A stretch of 64,000 bases of DNA. Origin: Cephalopachus bancanus. Lineage: Eukaryota; Chordata; Mammalia; Primates; Tarsiidae. Below the pieces are notes generated by a model, which did no database searches, was not told the origin of the DNA, and saw only the letters and a list, made by a program, of their open reading frames with translations. The number at the start of each line of letters is the position of its first letter. Positions within the stretch are counted from its first letter, which is position 1. Positions 1 to 10,834 of this stretch are shown here, one piece after another. Where the stretch lies: NCBI GenBank assembly GCA_027257055.1, contig JAPVLO010000083.1:4696001-4760000 (forward strand), given 5' to 3'. Made by a program: the position numbers and the translations under genes.

Positions 1-129
1 TTTTGATTTATTGTAGAGACGAGGTCTCACCAAGTTGCCCAGGCTGGTCTCAAACCCCCGGGCTCATGCAATCCTCTCTCCTTGGCCTCCCAAAGTGTGG
101 GGATTACAGGCTGAGCCACTGCGCCCGGC
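1..129 (-). mobile_element. Alu, minus, cut by window edge
   Basis: Left-monomer half of a minus-strand Alu, from the ATTGTAGAGACGAGG linker to the GCCCGGC end. Confidence 0.9.
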
Positions 130-157
130 TAACAAAATATTTTAAGAATAGATAATA

Positions 158-446
158 TAGCCAGGTATGGTGGCTCAAGCCTTGTAATCCCAGCATTTTG
201 GGAGGCCGAGGCGAAAGGACTGCCTGAGCCTAGGGGTTCAAGACCAGCTTGAGAAACTTGGTGAGACCTCGTCGCTACAATAAATCAAAAAGCTGGGCAT
301 AGTAGTATGCAACTGTAGTTTCAGCTACTTGGAAAGCTCAGGGAGAAGGATCACCTGAGCCCAGCAGGTCAAGGCTACAGTGGCCATGAGCGTGCCACTG
401 AACTCCAGCCTGGTTGACAGAGTGAGACTCCAACTCAAGAAAAAAA
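158..446 (+). mobile_element. Alu, plus, full dimer
   Basis: Dimer with short A tail; target repeat of 14 bases with one mismatch (144-157 and 447-460). Confidence 0.9.
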
Positions 447-852
447 AAGAATAGAAAATATGACAGCAATAATAATGCAAGAGTTATTTAAGAACTAAAA
501 AATCATTCTAAAGACATAAATGTGATATATATGTTTTTCTGCATATTATTACCATTAAATAATAATAAGGAACAAAATCCCAAAGCCTATATCATTCTAT
601 AGTTGCTATTTTAAAAAATTGAACACAGCTTATATAATTGGGGGAAAGGAACAGCTGTTATTGCTGATAACTGTCCCTTTGTCTTTATTCACTTTACCCT
701 ATTAGACAAAAAAACTAATGATTATTAATAACATAAAAGAAACATTCCAAAGTTGACTAGAAACTATTTGAAGTTTTAAATAAATAACCAAAACAAGACA
801 TTTATATTCAGTTAAAGGACTTTAAAAAATAGGCCTTAATTTATCTAAATAC

Positions 853-970
853 CTGATGATTTGTCCTTAGATTGTCAATTTGTTTCTTGAATACCGTAGT
901 CCAAAAATCTTTACATATGAACTTCATGATATCTAACTCATCCTTGAACCTTGCAGTATCTTTTGTAAAC
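853..970 (-). CDS. TRAPPC6B: TRAPPC6B coding exon 3
   Basis: 118 bases, preceded by TTTTCAG and followed by GTATTT. Encodes the end of Arg50 to Gln89 ([20 protein letters not shown] and on). It finishes exactly where human exon 4 (starting GIYVLQ) should begin. Confidence 0.96.
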
Positions 971-3900
971 CTGAAAAGATTAACTAGAACTAATACAGTA
1001 TTTTTCCTCCAGAGAAAACAAGAGGGACAAATTACTAAGTAATTTTCAAATACCAGAACAGCATTGAATATTTACTGTCAGTCATAAAGTCATAAGCACC
1101 AAAGTAGGTCCTATCTCAAAGGATTCACTTTCTGTTATATAATTATAAAGTCTACAGTTAGTTTACCAGTATTATTAATTAGTCTAATATAGGCAAAGTT
1201 TCAGGTACAATTAATTCTAGCACATCCAGTTTAAAAAAAAAAAGGACTAAGTATGGTCATGGTATTGTTACATAAAATATAATCAAAGTTCAACTATTCA
1301 GTTAGTGAGAAAGGAATACTAAAAAGAATTGCAACTGAAAGATAATGACATATGTAAACATGGACTACATGGCATTTCCATTCTTATACACTTAACAAAA
1401 TCCTATTCAGGTTAAAGAACCTACTAGAAAATGCAGTAAGATTTTGGATAGTTGTTTTAATTCACCAACATTTTCAGGAAAAAAAACTAAAGTACATAAA
1501 ATATATATTTTCTTCAAATAATAAAACATAAAGTTTGAATATCTGAGTTATTGGGCCTAAAAAGAAATTTCAATCTCTGAATTAAAATTGATAAATTAAA
1601 ATGGAAATATCTCAAGTTTTATATAATCTTTTGAAATGGATCATCTTTGCTCATAACCTACCTGAATGAAAATTTTCAAATCCATACTGCTCACCTTTCT
1701 ATCAATCCTTGTCCCACTCGAAACCCCATGTTTTCCAGCTTAGTAATACATCGTCCATTTTCCTATTTTAAAAAATAATAGTTTTGAATACTTTTAGAAT
1801 GTCAGTATTCAAAAGTTGTTTGAAAAAATTGACCAAAAAATTAATATAAACATTTATACTTGTCTTCACTGAAACATTTAAAGAGAAAGTGAATTCCAAG
1901 GCACTTCTGAATTTTCTTAGTACTAATCATTTTCATAAGGCAATAAGATTAATAGGGAACTATTGCTTATTACTAATTTTCAGAAATCAAAGACTCTATT
2001 TACTCCCTTTACCCTTTTCCCCCATTTCAACCATTCTTCTTCTCTGCTGTGTTATAAACTGTGGTATCACCTGACTTTTTTGCCTGAGTCATTCCTTTTG
2101 TGCTGTCACTAAGTTTTATTTTCTCTTGCTTCAAAATGTCTCTTAGAATTATCCAGGCTTCAACTGGGCACAGTGGCTGTAATCCCAGCACTTTAGGAGG
2201 CCAAGGTGAGAAGACTGCCTAAGACAAGGGGTTTGAGACCAGCCTGGGCAACTTGGCAATACCTTGTCTCTACCATAAGTCAAAAAATTAGCCAGGCGTG
2301 GTGGTGCACACCTGTAGTTCCAGCTACTTGGAGGGCTGAGGCAAAAGGATTGCCTGAGCCCAGCAGGCCAAAGGTGTGCCACTGCACTTCAGCCAGGGCA
2401 ACAGAGTGAGACTCTAACTCAAAAAAAAAAAAGAATAAAGAATTATCCAGGCTTCTCTGTTCTCGGTGTATTTTAGTCGATGACCATTCTACACCTGAAT
2501 CCTGCAATTGCTTTGCTCTTCCTTTGACAATCCGATCCAACCTTAAGGCTTTAAATACTACCTCTATGCTGAATATTTGCAAATCCTATGGATGACTGAT
2601 GGGCTGCCTTATACCAGCGGTTCCCAACCACGGATTCCCATGAGAATCTAATGCCTACACTGATCTGACAAGAGGCGGAGCTCTGCTTGATCACCATAAT
2701 CTCCTGCTGTTCATCCCAGTTCCTAACAGGCAACAAACCAGTATGGGTCTGCACTCAGGGGTTGAGGTCCTCTGCTCTGTACAATCCAAATCCCTTATCT
2801 CTCTGGCCTCAACTTTCTATTCTTCTCCAGACTCACTCTGCTCCAGGTGTACTGGTCTCCTTGCCGTCCCTTAAACATGCCAGTCATGCTCAAAGGACTT
2901 TTGCATAGCAGGGCGCAGTGGCTCACACCTGTAATCCCAGCACTTTGGGAGGCTGGGGTAGGAGGACAGCTTGAGCCCAAGAGTTTGAGACTTTAGAGAG
3001 CTGATTGTGCCACTGCACTCTAAGCTGGGCAACAGAGCAAGACCTAGTCTCAAAAAAAAAAAACAAAGGCAACATCACCCCCCTTCATCCTCTCTATACT
3101 AGTGATTCAAAAAATGCATCCCAGGTTAGTTACATCAGCATCATATGGAAACTTCCTAAAAATACATATTCTCCAGTCCTACTCCCAGTTTACTGAATCA
3201 GAAACTCCAGGCCAGGTGCAGTGGCTCATGCCTGTAATCCCAACACTTTGGGAGGCACAGGCAAGACGACTGCCTGAACCCAGGGGCTCGAGACCAGCCT
3301 GGGCAACTTGGTAAGACCTCATCTCTACAATAAAAAATAAAAAATAAAAAATGAGCTGGGCATGGTGGTGCATGCCTATAGTTCCAGCTACTTGAAAGGC
3401 CAAGGCAGAAGGATCACCTGAGCCCAGCAGGTCGAGGCTGTGGTGGCCGTGAGCATGCCACTGCACTCCAGCCTGGTCAACAGAGAAAAAAAAGAATCAG
3501 AAACTCTGGATGTGGGGCCAGTAATATGTTTTAACAAGCTTCTAAAAGTTATTCTGATGCTCTACCCCACTTCCCTCCTTAATCTGTCTCCATAGAACTT
3601 CTTTCACCATTTAACATTTTACTATTTTACAATGCCCATGTCCTCCTTTCCCTAACCTCTGCTAAAATACAGCTCCAAGAAGACAGGGATTTTTTTCTAT
3701 TCTGAAGCCTGGTCATGTCCCACAAAATAAACCATAGGGCTCATTATTTGCCAAACTTTCTTCTAAGGAACCATGCACCCCACCTGTGGTGCTGTGACTA
3801 CTAAACCTGTATTTCTAGTCCAGATTTTACTGAACATCACCATCTGGAAGTACCACAGGATCCCCAAAGTAAGCATATTCAAAATATTATTATTTTAATG

Positions 3901-6151
3901 TCTTCAACCTGCTCTGCCTCCAAAATTCCCTAACTTCATTAAAAGCAACACCATCCATCTAATTAAATTTCCATTTTCTCTAGGTGCAGTGATTCACACC
4001 TGTAATCCCAGCACTTTGGGAGGCAAAATCAAGAGGACTGCCTAAGTCCAAGGGTCCAAGACCAGCGTGGGCAACTTGATGAGACCTCGGCTCTACAATA
4101 AATCAAAAAAATAAGCCAGACATGGTGGTACATGTCTGGGATTTCAGCTACTTGAAAGACTGGGGAGGAAAGATGACCTGAACCCAGCAGGTGAACAAAA
4201 AAAAATATCCATTTCCTTCACTTCTTTGCTCCCAACCCCTACACACACACTGTAGTCCTGTGAAGCCTATCTTTTTGTGTGTTTTTCAAAATTCACCTCT
4301 CTCCCCATCCTTACTGCTTAAGTTTGTTCTTATTATTTCTCTCCTAGTTTTGTTTTGTTTTTTGAGTCAGAGTCTCACTCTGTCACCCGGGCTAGAGGGC
4401 AGTGGCATGCTCACAGTCACCATAGCCTCAACCTGCTGGGCTCAGGTGATCCTTACACCTCAGTCTTCCAAGTGGCTGGAACTATGGGGGTATGCCACCA
4501 CACCTGGCTACATTTTTGGTTTGTTATAGAGACAAGGTCTCACCAAGTTGTCCAGGCTGGTCCCAAACCCCTGGACTCAGGCAATCCGCTCACCTCAGCC
4601 TCCCAAAGTGGTGGGATTACAGGCTTGAGCCACCACACCCAGCATCTTTTATATTTTTTACAAAAAATTTCAAGCACACTCAAAGTAGAGAGACACTAAT
4701 ATGAACCCTCATATATCCAATATAAATTCTTTTTCTTTCTTTTTTTTTTTTTTTTTTTTTTGAGTTGGAGTCTCACTCTGTCGCCCAGACCTCATAATTC
4801 TAATTATGAGGTCTCGCTGCCCAGGCGGGTCCCGAACCCGCGGGCTCAGGCAATTCACTCACCTCAGCCTCCCAAAGGCGCAGGATTACAGGCTGAGCCA
4901 CCGAGCCCGGCTTCTTTTTATTTTTTTTAAAAAGTTTTTATTTTAAAGATATTGGGGGCAGGGCTCGGTGGCTCAGCCTGTAATCCCAGCGCTTTGGGAA
5001 GCCGAGGTGAGTGGATTGCCTGAGCCCATGGGTTCGAGACCCACCTGGGCAACTTGGTGAGACCTCATCTCTACAATAAATCAAAAATTAGCCGGGTGTG
5101 GTAGGGCACACCTGTAGTTCCAGCTACTTGGAAGGCTGAGGCGGAAGGATCGCCAGAGCCCAGCAGGTCGAGGCTGTGGTGACCGGGAGTGGCCACTGGA
5201 CTCCAGTCTGGGCGACAGTGAGACTCCAACTCAAAAAAAAAAAAAAAAAAGATGTGGGGTACAATTCAGGGTTAGGTATACAAATGTTCATTATGCAGGT
5301 ACCCTTGTTGATGAGGTGTGCCCCCCGCCCCCAGCAGTTTCCTACTACTGCCAATCCCTTTCTAAATATGAATTCTAATTATCAAGATTACCACATAACT
5401 ATTTTTTTTTGAGTTGGAGTCTCACTCTGTTGCCCAGACTGGAGTGCAGTGGCACGCTCCTGGCCACCGCAGCCTCAACCTGCTGGGCTCCAGCGATCCT
5501 TCCACCTCAGCCTTCTAAGTAGCTGGAACTACAGGCGTGCGCTACCACGCATGGCTAATTTTTTTGAGTGATTGTAGAGATGAGGTCTTGCCAAGTTGCC
5601 CAGGCGGGTCTCGAACCCACCAGCTCAGGCAATTCACTCACCTCAGCCTCCCAAAGCGCGGTTACAGGCTGAGCCGCCGAGCCCAGCTACTTTTTTTTTT
5701 TTAAGAGCCTCTCACACTCTCATCCAGGCTGTAGTAAAGTGGTGCAATCATAGCTCATTGCAGCCTTGACTTCCTGGGCCAAGCAATCCTCCCACCTCTG
5801 TCTCCCGAGTAGCTGGGACCACAAGTACATGCCACAACGCCTGGCTAATTTTTGAACTTTTTGTAGAGCTAGGGTCTTGCCATGTTGCCCAGGCTGGTCT
5901 CAAACTCCTGGGCTCAACTGATCCTCCTACCTCAGTCTCTCAAACTGTTGGGATTATAAGCATGAGTCACCGCACCTGGCAGTTTTTTTGTTTTGTTTTT
6001 TTTGAGTTGGAGTCTCACTCCGTCACCCAGACTGGAGTGCTGTGGCATGCTCCCGGCCACTGCAGCCTCAACCTGCAGGGCTCCGGCGATCCTTCCGCCT
6101 CAGCCTTCCAAGTAGGTGGAACTACAGGTGTGCCCTACCACGCCCGGCTAA

Positions 6152-6183
<32 letters not shown>

Positions 6184-8607
6184 ATTGTGGAGATGAGGTC
6201 TCATCAGGTTGCCCAGGCAGGTCTCAAACCCGTGGGCTCAGGCAATCTACTCACCTCAGCCTCCCAAAGCGCTGGGATTACAAGCTGAGCCACCAAGACC
6301 GGTTGCCTGGCAGTTTTAAAAATAATTTTTGCTTATATTTACTTTCAATTATTTTTCCCCATCAGAAACATTTTTCAATAAGAAAAGAAACATAGCTGGG
6401 CACGGTGGCTCACACCTATAATCCTAGCACTTTGGGAGGTGAAGATGAGATGATTACCTGAGTCCAGGTGTTCGAGACCATCACAAACAACTTGGCTAGA
6501 CCTCCTCTCTACAGTAAGTCAAAAAATTAGCTGGGCATGATGATGCGCACCTGTAGTTCCAGCTACTTGGAAGGCTGAGGCACAAGGATCACTTGAGCCC
6601 AGCAGGTAGAGGCAGAGGCTGCTATGACCACTGCACTCCAGCCTGGGCAACAAAGTGAGACTCGGACTAAAAAAAAAAAAAAAAAAGTTATTTTGAGTTT
6701 AAATGATTCAAAACTATGAATGTCTTTTCTTCCACATGATTAGCACATCTCTTAAAATTATCAGACAAGAGTAGAGTACCTCTGTTTGTTTTATTCAGGA
6801 TTAACTCACTGGAAAAAAAGAAAAATTTAAAAAGAAGAAAACTATTTTCCTGGGCAAGAATTGGAAGAGGAAAGAATGAAGACTTAAATGCACACATGGT
6901 GGTGATACATGGATGAAATTTATAATAAAGTAAAAGGAGTATGTTAATTGTTCTTGGAGGAAAGGGAGGCTAGCTTTGCACAAACAGTAAATGTTGGTGA
7001 TGATAAAGTCCAAAGTTTCTGACTTGAAAAAAAAATCTGCTATAGATTAGTCTGAGTAAGAATAGAATGTGCTTCCTTCCCAATATTTTTCCCGAGGTAT
7101 CTTCCTAATGAAATTTTCAAATGTATTGTTCCTAACTTTCCTGTAGTTTTACAAACTACCTTTTCTTAGCTGTTCCACAGGTACCTCAAAAATTTAACCT
7201 GCCCCAAAATAACTCATCATCTTCTCATCCTTATTTCTTTCTTCCTCTTCATTCCCTTTCCTGATTAACAGCAACACCATTTCCATTCCTACTCCCAATC
7301 TTAACCAAGGCCTATAAAGTTCACCTCCTGACTCTCAAACCTCTTCTCTCTTCTCATTATCTCTATCTTAATTCAGATCTTCATCATCTCCTGCAGTGAT
7401 TCCAGCCAATAATGGATGTTCTCACTACAAGGATTTTTCCTCTAGCACAAACACTAGATTGTTTTTCTAAAATGCAAATGAACCACATCATTCCCCTCCT
7501 GAAAAATCCTCCCTTGAAAATATCCAAATTCTTCAATCATACAAGGCTCTTTCTAACTACAGCTCTCAATTCTCCTTACCATCCATTCAATCTAGTCATA
7601 ATGAAATGCTTAATTAAGCATATTTAAATCCACCACTCTTTCACATCTCTGTACCCTTACCTTTGCCTAGGATGCTTTACCTACTCCCACCCCCAACCCC
7701 TCATTATTAAAAGCATTACAGAAGAAGCTCCTGATTGAGCGTGACTTTGGAATACTGTATTTCTAAAATCCGTTACAACTCCGTGATTCTATACCTAATT
7801 ACCAACCAATACCTAATTTTACCTATGCATTAAATCCCTATTCCCCAAGAACTGTAAGTAAGGGGTTTTATCTTATTTGTCTAGCACAGTGTCAGGCCCA
7901 CAATCAATCAGTGAATAATGATTCCTAAATATTAGAAGTAACCTACACAAAGAAGAGGCCACAGTTTCATTCACTACTACATCCCCAGGTTCTAGAACTA
8001 ACTCTGACATACGGGCACTAAATAAATACTTTCCCAATTAATTACTTTAAACTGTTTCCAAATTATCCTAGCGCCTGCAAACGTTCCTTTGACCTCTAGC
8101 TTCATTAGTCCTCGAGGTGTGGGGAGTGGCACTGAGGGTCAGGCATGGGAAGGAGGAGCAGGTCTGTCCAGTGGACCGCTCAGAAGAGCTGGAGGTGCCA
8201 GCACAATTAAGTAGGGGTGCCCAGACCAGCTCTGCAGTCAACCCTGCCGTAATTCATGGTAGAGACAACTCTAAAAGTAAGAAAATCTGTGGCGTGCAAG
8301 GCCAAGGTATGGAAACAGACACAAAAGAATCAAACAACAAAAGCTATGAAAGAAAAGGATTAAAGATGAAGAATCAAAGGTCGACAGGTTCTAGGGTTTG
8401 GTATCCCAGGGGGTGGACAAGCCTGGCCACACGTCGGGTGTCGATGGGACAAAAGCTGAAGGAAATCTGAGGGGAAGCAAAGAGTGTCATGGTAAAGGGA
8501 CCCCAAGGGCTTGTGGCAGCACTCACCACCTCCCCCTGCTCCGCGGACTTGTACACTCCAGACACCATCTCGTTATGGAGAAGCAAAAACAACGCCTCGT
8601 CCGCCAT
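853..8607 (-). CDS. TRAPPC6B: TRAPPC6B, partial (coding exons 1-3)
   Basis: Small Bet3-family subunit of the TRAPP vesicle-tethering complexes, which act as exchange factors and tethers for Rab GTPases on the ER-Golgi route; it pairs with TRAPPC3 in the core. Three coding exons on the minus strand, 8607-8527, 1762-1695 and 970-853, join in phase to give residues 1-89 of a protein that is about 158 residues in human. The N-terminus [20 protein letters not shown], the segment [20 protein letters not shown] and the [18 protein letters not shown] end match my memory of the human protein. Each junction has a GT donor and AG acceptor. Exon 4 (the 28-residue exon skipped in a human isoform) and later exons were not found between 1 and 852, so they lie beyond the left edge. 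The start lies in a GC-rich promoter shared with no other gene here; PNN starts 4.3 kb away on the other strand. Introns hold many Alus and old L2 and MER5-like sequence. Confidence 0.96.
971..2144. other. TRAPPC6B introns 1-2, A/T-rich unique sequence
   Basis: Apart from exon 2, no repeat or coding signal recognised. The stretch 453-852 in intron 3 is similar. Confidence 0.6.
1695..1762 (-). CDS. TRAPPC6B: TRAPPC6B coding exon 2
   Basis: 68 bases, preceded by a TAG acceptor and followed by a GTGAGC donor. Encodes residues 28-49 plus two bases of Arg50 ([20 protein letters not shown] and on). Intron 1 is 6.8 kb. Confidence 0.96.
2162..2438 (+). mobile_element. Alu, plus, full dimer
   Basis: Flanked by a perfect 17-base target-site duplication, AGAATTATCCAGGCTTC (2145-2161, 2439-2455). 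Confidence 0.95.
2617..2780 (+). mobile_element. DNA-transposon fossil, MER-type (low certainty)
   Basis: Begins CCAGCGGTTCCCAACC and ends near CAGGGGTTGAGG, the wording of a common short non-autonomous mammalian element. Family name not assigned. Confidence 0.5.
2908..3064 (+). mobile_element. Alu, plus, internally deleted
   Basis: Left-monomer start joined directly to a right-monomer end (GTGCCACTGCACTC) with A tail; the middle is missing. Confidence 0.8.
3097..3565 (+). mobile_element. MER5-like hAT fossil, split by an Alu
   Basis: The two parts (3097-3207, 3494-3565) carry the MER5-style wording CAGAAACTCTGG...GGGGCCAG...TTAACAAGCTTC. The Alu at 3208-3493 inserted into GAATCAGAAACTC. 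Confidence 0.65.
3208..3493 (+). mobile_element. Alu, plus, full dimer
   Basis: 13-base target repeat GAATCAGAAACTC (3195-3207, 3494-3506). Linker holds three AAAAAT units. Confidence 0.93.
3590..3760 (+). mobile_element. L2 LINE 3' fragment
   Basis: Pyrimidine-rich sequence leading to CTCCAAGAAGACAGGGATTTTTTTCT, the usual L2 3'-end wording. Confidence 0.6.
3980..4204 (+). mobile_element. Alu, plus, 3' truncated
   Basis: Ends soon after CCAGCAGGTGAAC with a short A run; most of the right monomer is missing. Possible imperfect target repeat ATTTCCATTTTC / ATATCCATTTCC. Confidence 0.85.
4348..4643 (-). mobile_element. Alu, minus, full dimer
   Basis: T-rich tail, TTTGAGTCAGAGTCTCACTC start, CCACACCCAGC end. 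First of a run of eight Alus to 6686. Confidence 0.92.
4730..4911 (-). mobile_element. Alu, minus, internal deletion with palindrome
   Basis: Right-monomer start is followed at 4791 by a 20-base palindrome and then the left monomer, so about 130 bases of the dimer are gone. The left monomer carries the 5-base deletion of the youngest copies. Confidence 0.9.
4791..4810. repeat. 20-base palindrome at Alu deletion junction
   Basis: CTCATAATTCTAATTATGAG: two perfect 9-base arms around a CT spacer. The right arm ends in the native ATGAG of the Alu; the left arm is its inverted copy. Confidence 0.95.
4958..5251 (+). mobile_element. Alu, plus, full dimer
   Basis: Young-looking copy inserted into the A/T-rich 3' end of the LINE fragment at 5252; AAAGAT is found on both sides. 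Confidence 0.92.
5252..5345 (-). mobile_element. LINE 3'-end fragment (clade-specific family, copy 1)
   Basis: Minus strand reads GGCAGTAGTAGGAAACTGCT, a GGGGGCGGGGGG tract, then CATCAACAAGGGTACCTGCA and ATTGTACCCCACATC. Shares this 3' end with 26690, 34487, 35311, 52795 and 63460. Probably an L1 3' UTR. Confidence 0.75.
5402..5689 (-). mobile_element. Alu, minus, full dimer
   Basis: GAGTTGGAGTCTCACTC start, GCCGCCGAGCCCAGC end. Confidence 0.92.
5692..5980 (-). mobile_element. Alu, minus, old J-like dimer
   Basis: Carries older-type text (CATCCAGGCTGTAGTAAAGTG, CTCAAACTCCTGGGCTCAAC) that predates the local young forms. Confidence 0.9.
5987..6305 (-). mobile_element. Alu, minus, full dimer
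   Basis: Inserted at the end of the old Alu before it; 12-base target repeat CCTGGCAGTTTT (5975-5986, 6306-6317). Contains a long T run in the linker. Confidence 0.93.
6394..6686 (+). mobile_element. Alu, plus, full dimer
   Basis: GCTGGGCACGGTGG start, A18 tail; last of the 4.3-6.7 kb Alu run. Confidence 0.92.
7130..7905 (+). mobile_element. L2 LINE 3' region
   Basis: Long pyrimidine-rich stretch with CACATCATTCCCCTCCTGAA and the end CTAGCACAGTGTCAGGCCCAC...AATCAGTGAATAATG, the L2 3'-end pattern. Confidence 0.7.
7960..8040 (+). mobile_element. L2-type 3' tail
   Basis: CCCCAGGTTCTAGAACTAAC...GGGCACTAAATAAATACTTT resembles a second L2 tail. Confidence 0.5.
8041..8480. other. TRAPPC6B intron 1, near exon 1
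   Basis: Unique sequence with moderate G+C; open frames here are short and unsupported. Confidence 0.5.
8527..8607 (-). CDS. TRAPPC6B: TRAPPC6B coding exon 1
   Basis: Encodes residues 1-27, ending in GEV, followed directly by the donor GTGAGT (8526-8521). Phase 0 at the end. The start codon is embedded in GGAAATGGCGG, an ETS core next to a YY1-type motif. Confidence 0.96.
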
Positions 8608-8612
8608 TTCCG
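8599..8612 (-). promoter_or_regulatory. ETS plus YY1-type motif over TRAPPC6B start codon
   Basis: On the minus strand the sequence reads CCGGAAATGGCGGA, with the ATG being the TRAPPC6B initiator. It combines an ETS core (CCGGAA) and the AATGGCGG YY1 core typical of short-5'UTR genes. Binding is inferred. Confidence 0.6.
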
Positions 8613-8960
8613 GCTTATGCTTCCAAACTCCAGGTTTCGACTCCCGCTTGGCCCAGGATTGGGTTCCGGCTCGCGCCGGAACGACTGGGCCGGCGCTGCG
8701 AGTCCCTCGGGGCGGCCCAGCTCCTTGTTGCTAGGAGACCGAGGATTCACACGGCCTTCCGATGGCCGGCACTGGAGGGGGGTACAGTCCTGGGGAGAGC
8801 CCGCCCCCAGGGCCACCAAGCCCTCCAGCTGAACGACAGAGTATAACAGCGGCAGGAACCCAAATCGAACCCCGGAGACCTGATCTGGCCACTAGGTAGG
8901 GGGCGAGGAAGCAACTTCCGGTCCACTCTACCCCAGCATTCCGCCAGCTCTATGGTCACT

Positions 8961-10204
8961 GAGTTCCTCTCTGAGGCGGGAGTGAGCTGCTGGCGCCCAG
9001 ACTGGAGGAAGGTTCCTTTCCCGCGATATCCAGGAGGGAGGAGGATAAGATAAGACTTGAGCTCCCTTTGCCATCTCTGTGTAAATGAAGTGTAAAAGTT
9101 AGAAAAATTTACAAGAATTTCTGTTGGCTTCATCAAAAGCATCCATTTCCTGCCATATGTTCTTCAATATGAAAAGTTATAAAAAGAATCATCAATTTTC
9201 AGACCGTACATTTTTGCTATACTGAGAATTGGATTATCCCAATCCATATTGAATTAAGCCTGGGTACACCAAAGGATTTAGAGCTATTTTGGTCACGAGG
9301 AAGCTTACTGGGAGTGGGGTGCAAGGTACAAGGGAGCTGTGTAAGTAAAAACAAGATATACTTGAACCAGAAAATACAAACTAATCTCAGTATTAGGTGA
9401 ATGAAAAGATGCTAAAGAATTCAGAAAAGCGATGTCACTGTGGCATGAAGTTCCTTAGACTCTATGGCAGTCGTGAGATTTAACTTGCACAGAGGTGCAA
9501 ATACATCATATTGTTGTACATCTTAAATTTTGTTTAACCGTATGGCTTAGCCTTGAATTAGTTATTTTCTTGGCAATCCATGAAGATTTTTTTCCAATTA
9601 AATTCGTTGTTTCCCTCAGATGAACATATTGGGTTTTCTCAAATTGTTAACAATAGCCTCTCAAGTCTTCATGTCCTTTCACAAGAATTTAAGATCATGT
9701 TCCCACAATTTGATCATGGTAGGTTTTTTTTTTTTCTTACATGTCCCTTCTAATGTTTGGATCAGTTTATCCCATTCATCACATAAATCAAGTACATAAA
9801 AGTCCTACCTAAGCCTTTGAGAACGCTGAACAGTATAATTTATTTTTCCAGCACTAAATTTACCTAAATGTGAAATCAAGTCCTTTATGTCAAGATTGTA
9901 TTCTCACTCTCACCACCACTACCAAGGAACAAGGAGTCCAAACCCACCATAGAGGTCAAAAGTAAGCAATTGACCGATTTATGAAGGATGACTTCTCAAA
10001 CCACAATAACATGAGGGTTTTTTTGAGTCTTTTGTGGGATAGAAAGGAAACTAATATTTAATGAGGACCTACTAAATATTAGACACAGCATCCCACTGAT
10101 CCTCCTTCCTAAAACAGACTGTAAAATTGTCCAGGACCCTAGGAACAGATCATATGGAAGCAGGAACAGATGAGTTGTTTTTCCCCCATTAATTCTAAAA
10201 GAAT
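8961..10204. other. Intergenic, TRAPPC6B to PNN
   Basis: A/T-rich sequence with no recognised repeat or gene. A minus-strand tract at 9525-9901 looks faintly protein-like but has stops at chance frequency. Confidence 0.5.
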
Positions 10205-10359
10205 TTCTCCCTGGTGTGGTGGCTTGCCTGTAGTTTCAGCTATTCTGGAGGCCAAGGTGGGAGGATCCTTTGAACCCAGAATTCAAGGCAGCAGTGAGCC
10301 ATGATGATGCCACTGCACCCCAGCCTGTCACAGAGTGAACCCTTGTCTCTCTAAAAGCA
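10205..10359 (+). mobile_element. Alu right monomer (FRAM-like), plus
   Basis: GGTGTGGTGGCTTGCCTGTAG to AGCCTGTCACAGAGTGA; free monomer with no left half. Confidence 0.75.
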
Positions 10360-10655
10360 GTTTTTTTTGTTTGTTTTTTTTTGAGTTGGAGTCTCACTCT
10401 GTTGCCCAGACTGGAGTGCGGTGGCCGCTCCCGGCCACTGCAGCCTCGACTTGCTGGGCTCCGGCGATCCTTCCACCTCAGCCTTTCAAGTAGCCGGAAT
10501 TACAGGCATGCGCTACCACGCCCGGCTGATTTTTTGATTTATTGTAGAGATGAGGTCTCGCTGCCCAGGCGGGTCTCGAACCCGTGGGCTCAGGCAATCC
10601 ACTCATCTTAGCCTCCCAAAGGTGCGGGATTACAGGCTGAGCCACCGAGCCCAGC
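10360..10655 (-). mobile_element. Alu, minus, young sublineage
   Basis: Target repeat CTAAAAGCA (10351-10359, 10656-10664). Has the 5-base deletion (CTCGCTGCCCAGGC) and GGCTGATTTTTTG variant. Confidence 0.94.
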
Positions 10656-10769
10656 CTAAAAGCATTTTTACAGAGACATTATTGGTGGACAGGATCTACT
10701 ATTACCACACTCATGCCTTATGTACTGCCTGAGGTTGTGCAAGACCAATCCCCCTTCCCCCCTCCCCCA

Positions 10770-10825
10770 CAGCCTCACCCTCTGAGAAGCTGGGATTACA
10801 GGCGTGAACCACTTAGGTCACCCAG
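10770..10825 (-). mobile_element. Alu end fragment, minus
   Basis: GAAGCTGGGATTACAGGCGTGAACCAC; old fragment only. Confidence 0.5.
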
Positions 10826-10834
10826 TGATCTTTC

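Larger units (their letters stand above)
8480..8960 (-). promoter_or_regulatory. TRAPPC6B: TRAPPC6B GC-rich promoter
   Basis: CpG-dense stretch spanning exon 1 and the sequence upstream of it. It has no TATA box near the start. It contains GGAA/TTCC ETS-type cores, including an inverted pair at 8664-8681, a GGGGCGGCCC stretch near 8710, and a YY1-type motif over the start codon. Typical of a housekeeping promoter; the transcription start itself cannot be fixed from sequence alone. Confidence 0.75.

Noticed and set aside
8398..8846. Overlapping plus-strand open frames across the TRAPPC6B promoter
   Set aside because: Same cause: CpG-rich DNA with few stops, opposite a real exon on the minus strand.
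9525..9901. Minus-strand tract with protein-like segments, considered as a retropseudogene
   Set aside because: About eight in-frame stops in roughly 125 codons is close to chance, and no protein family was recognised.
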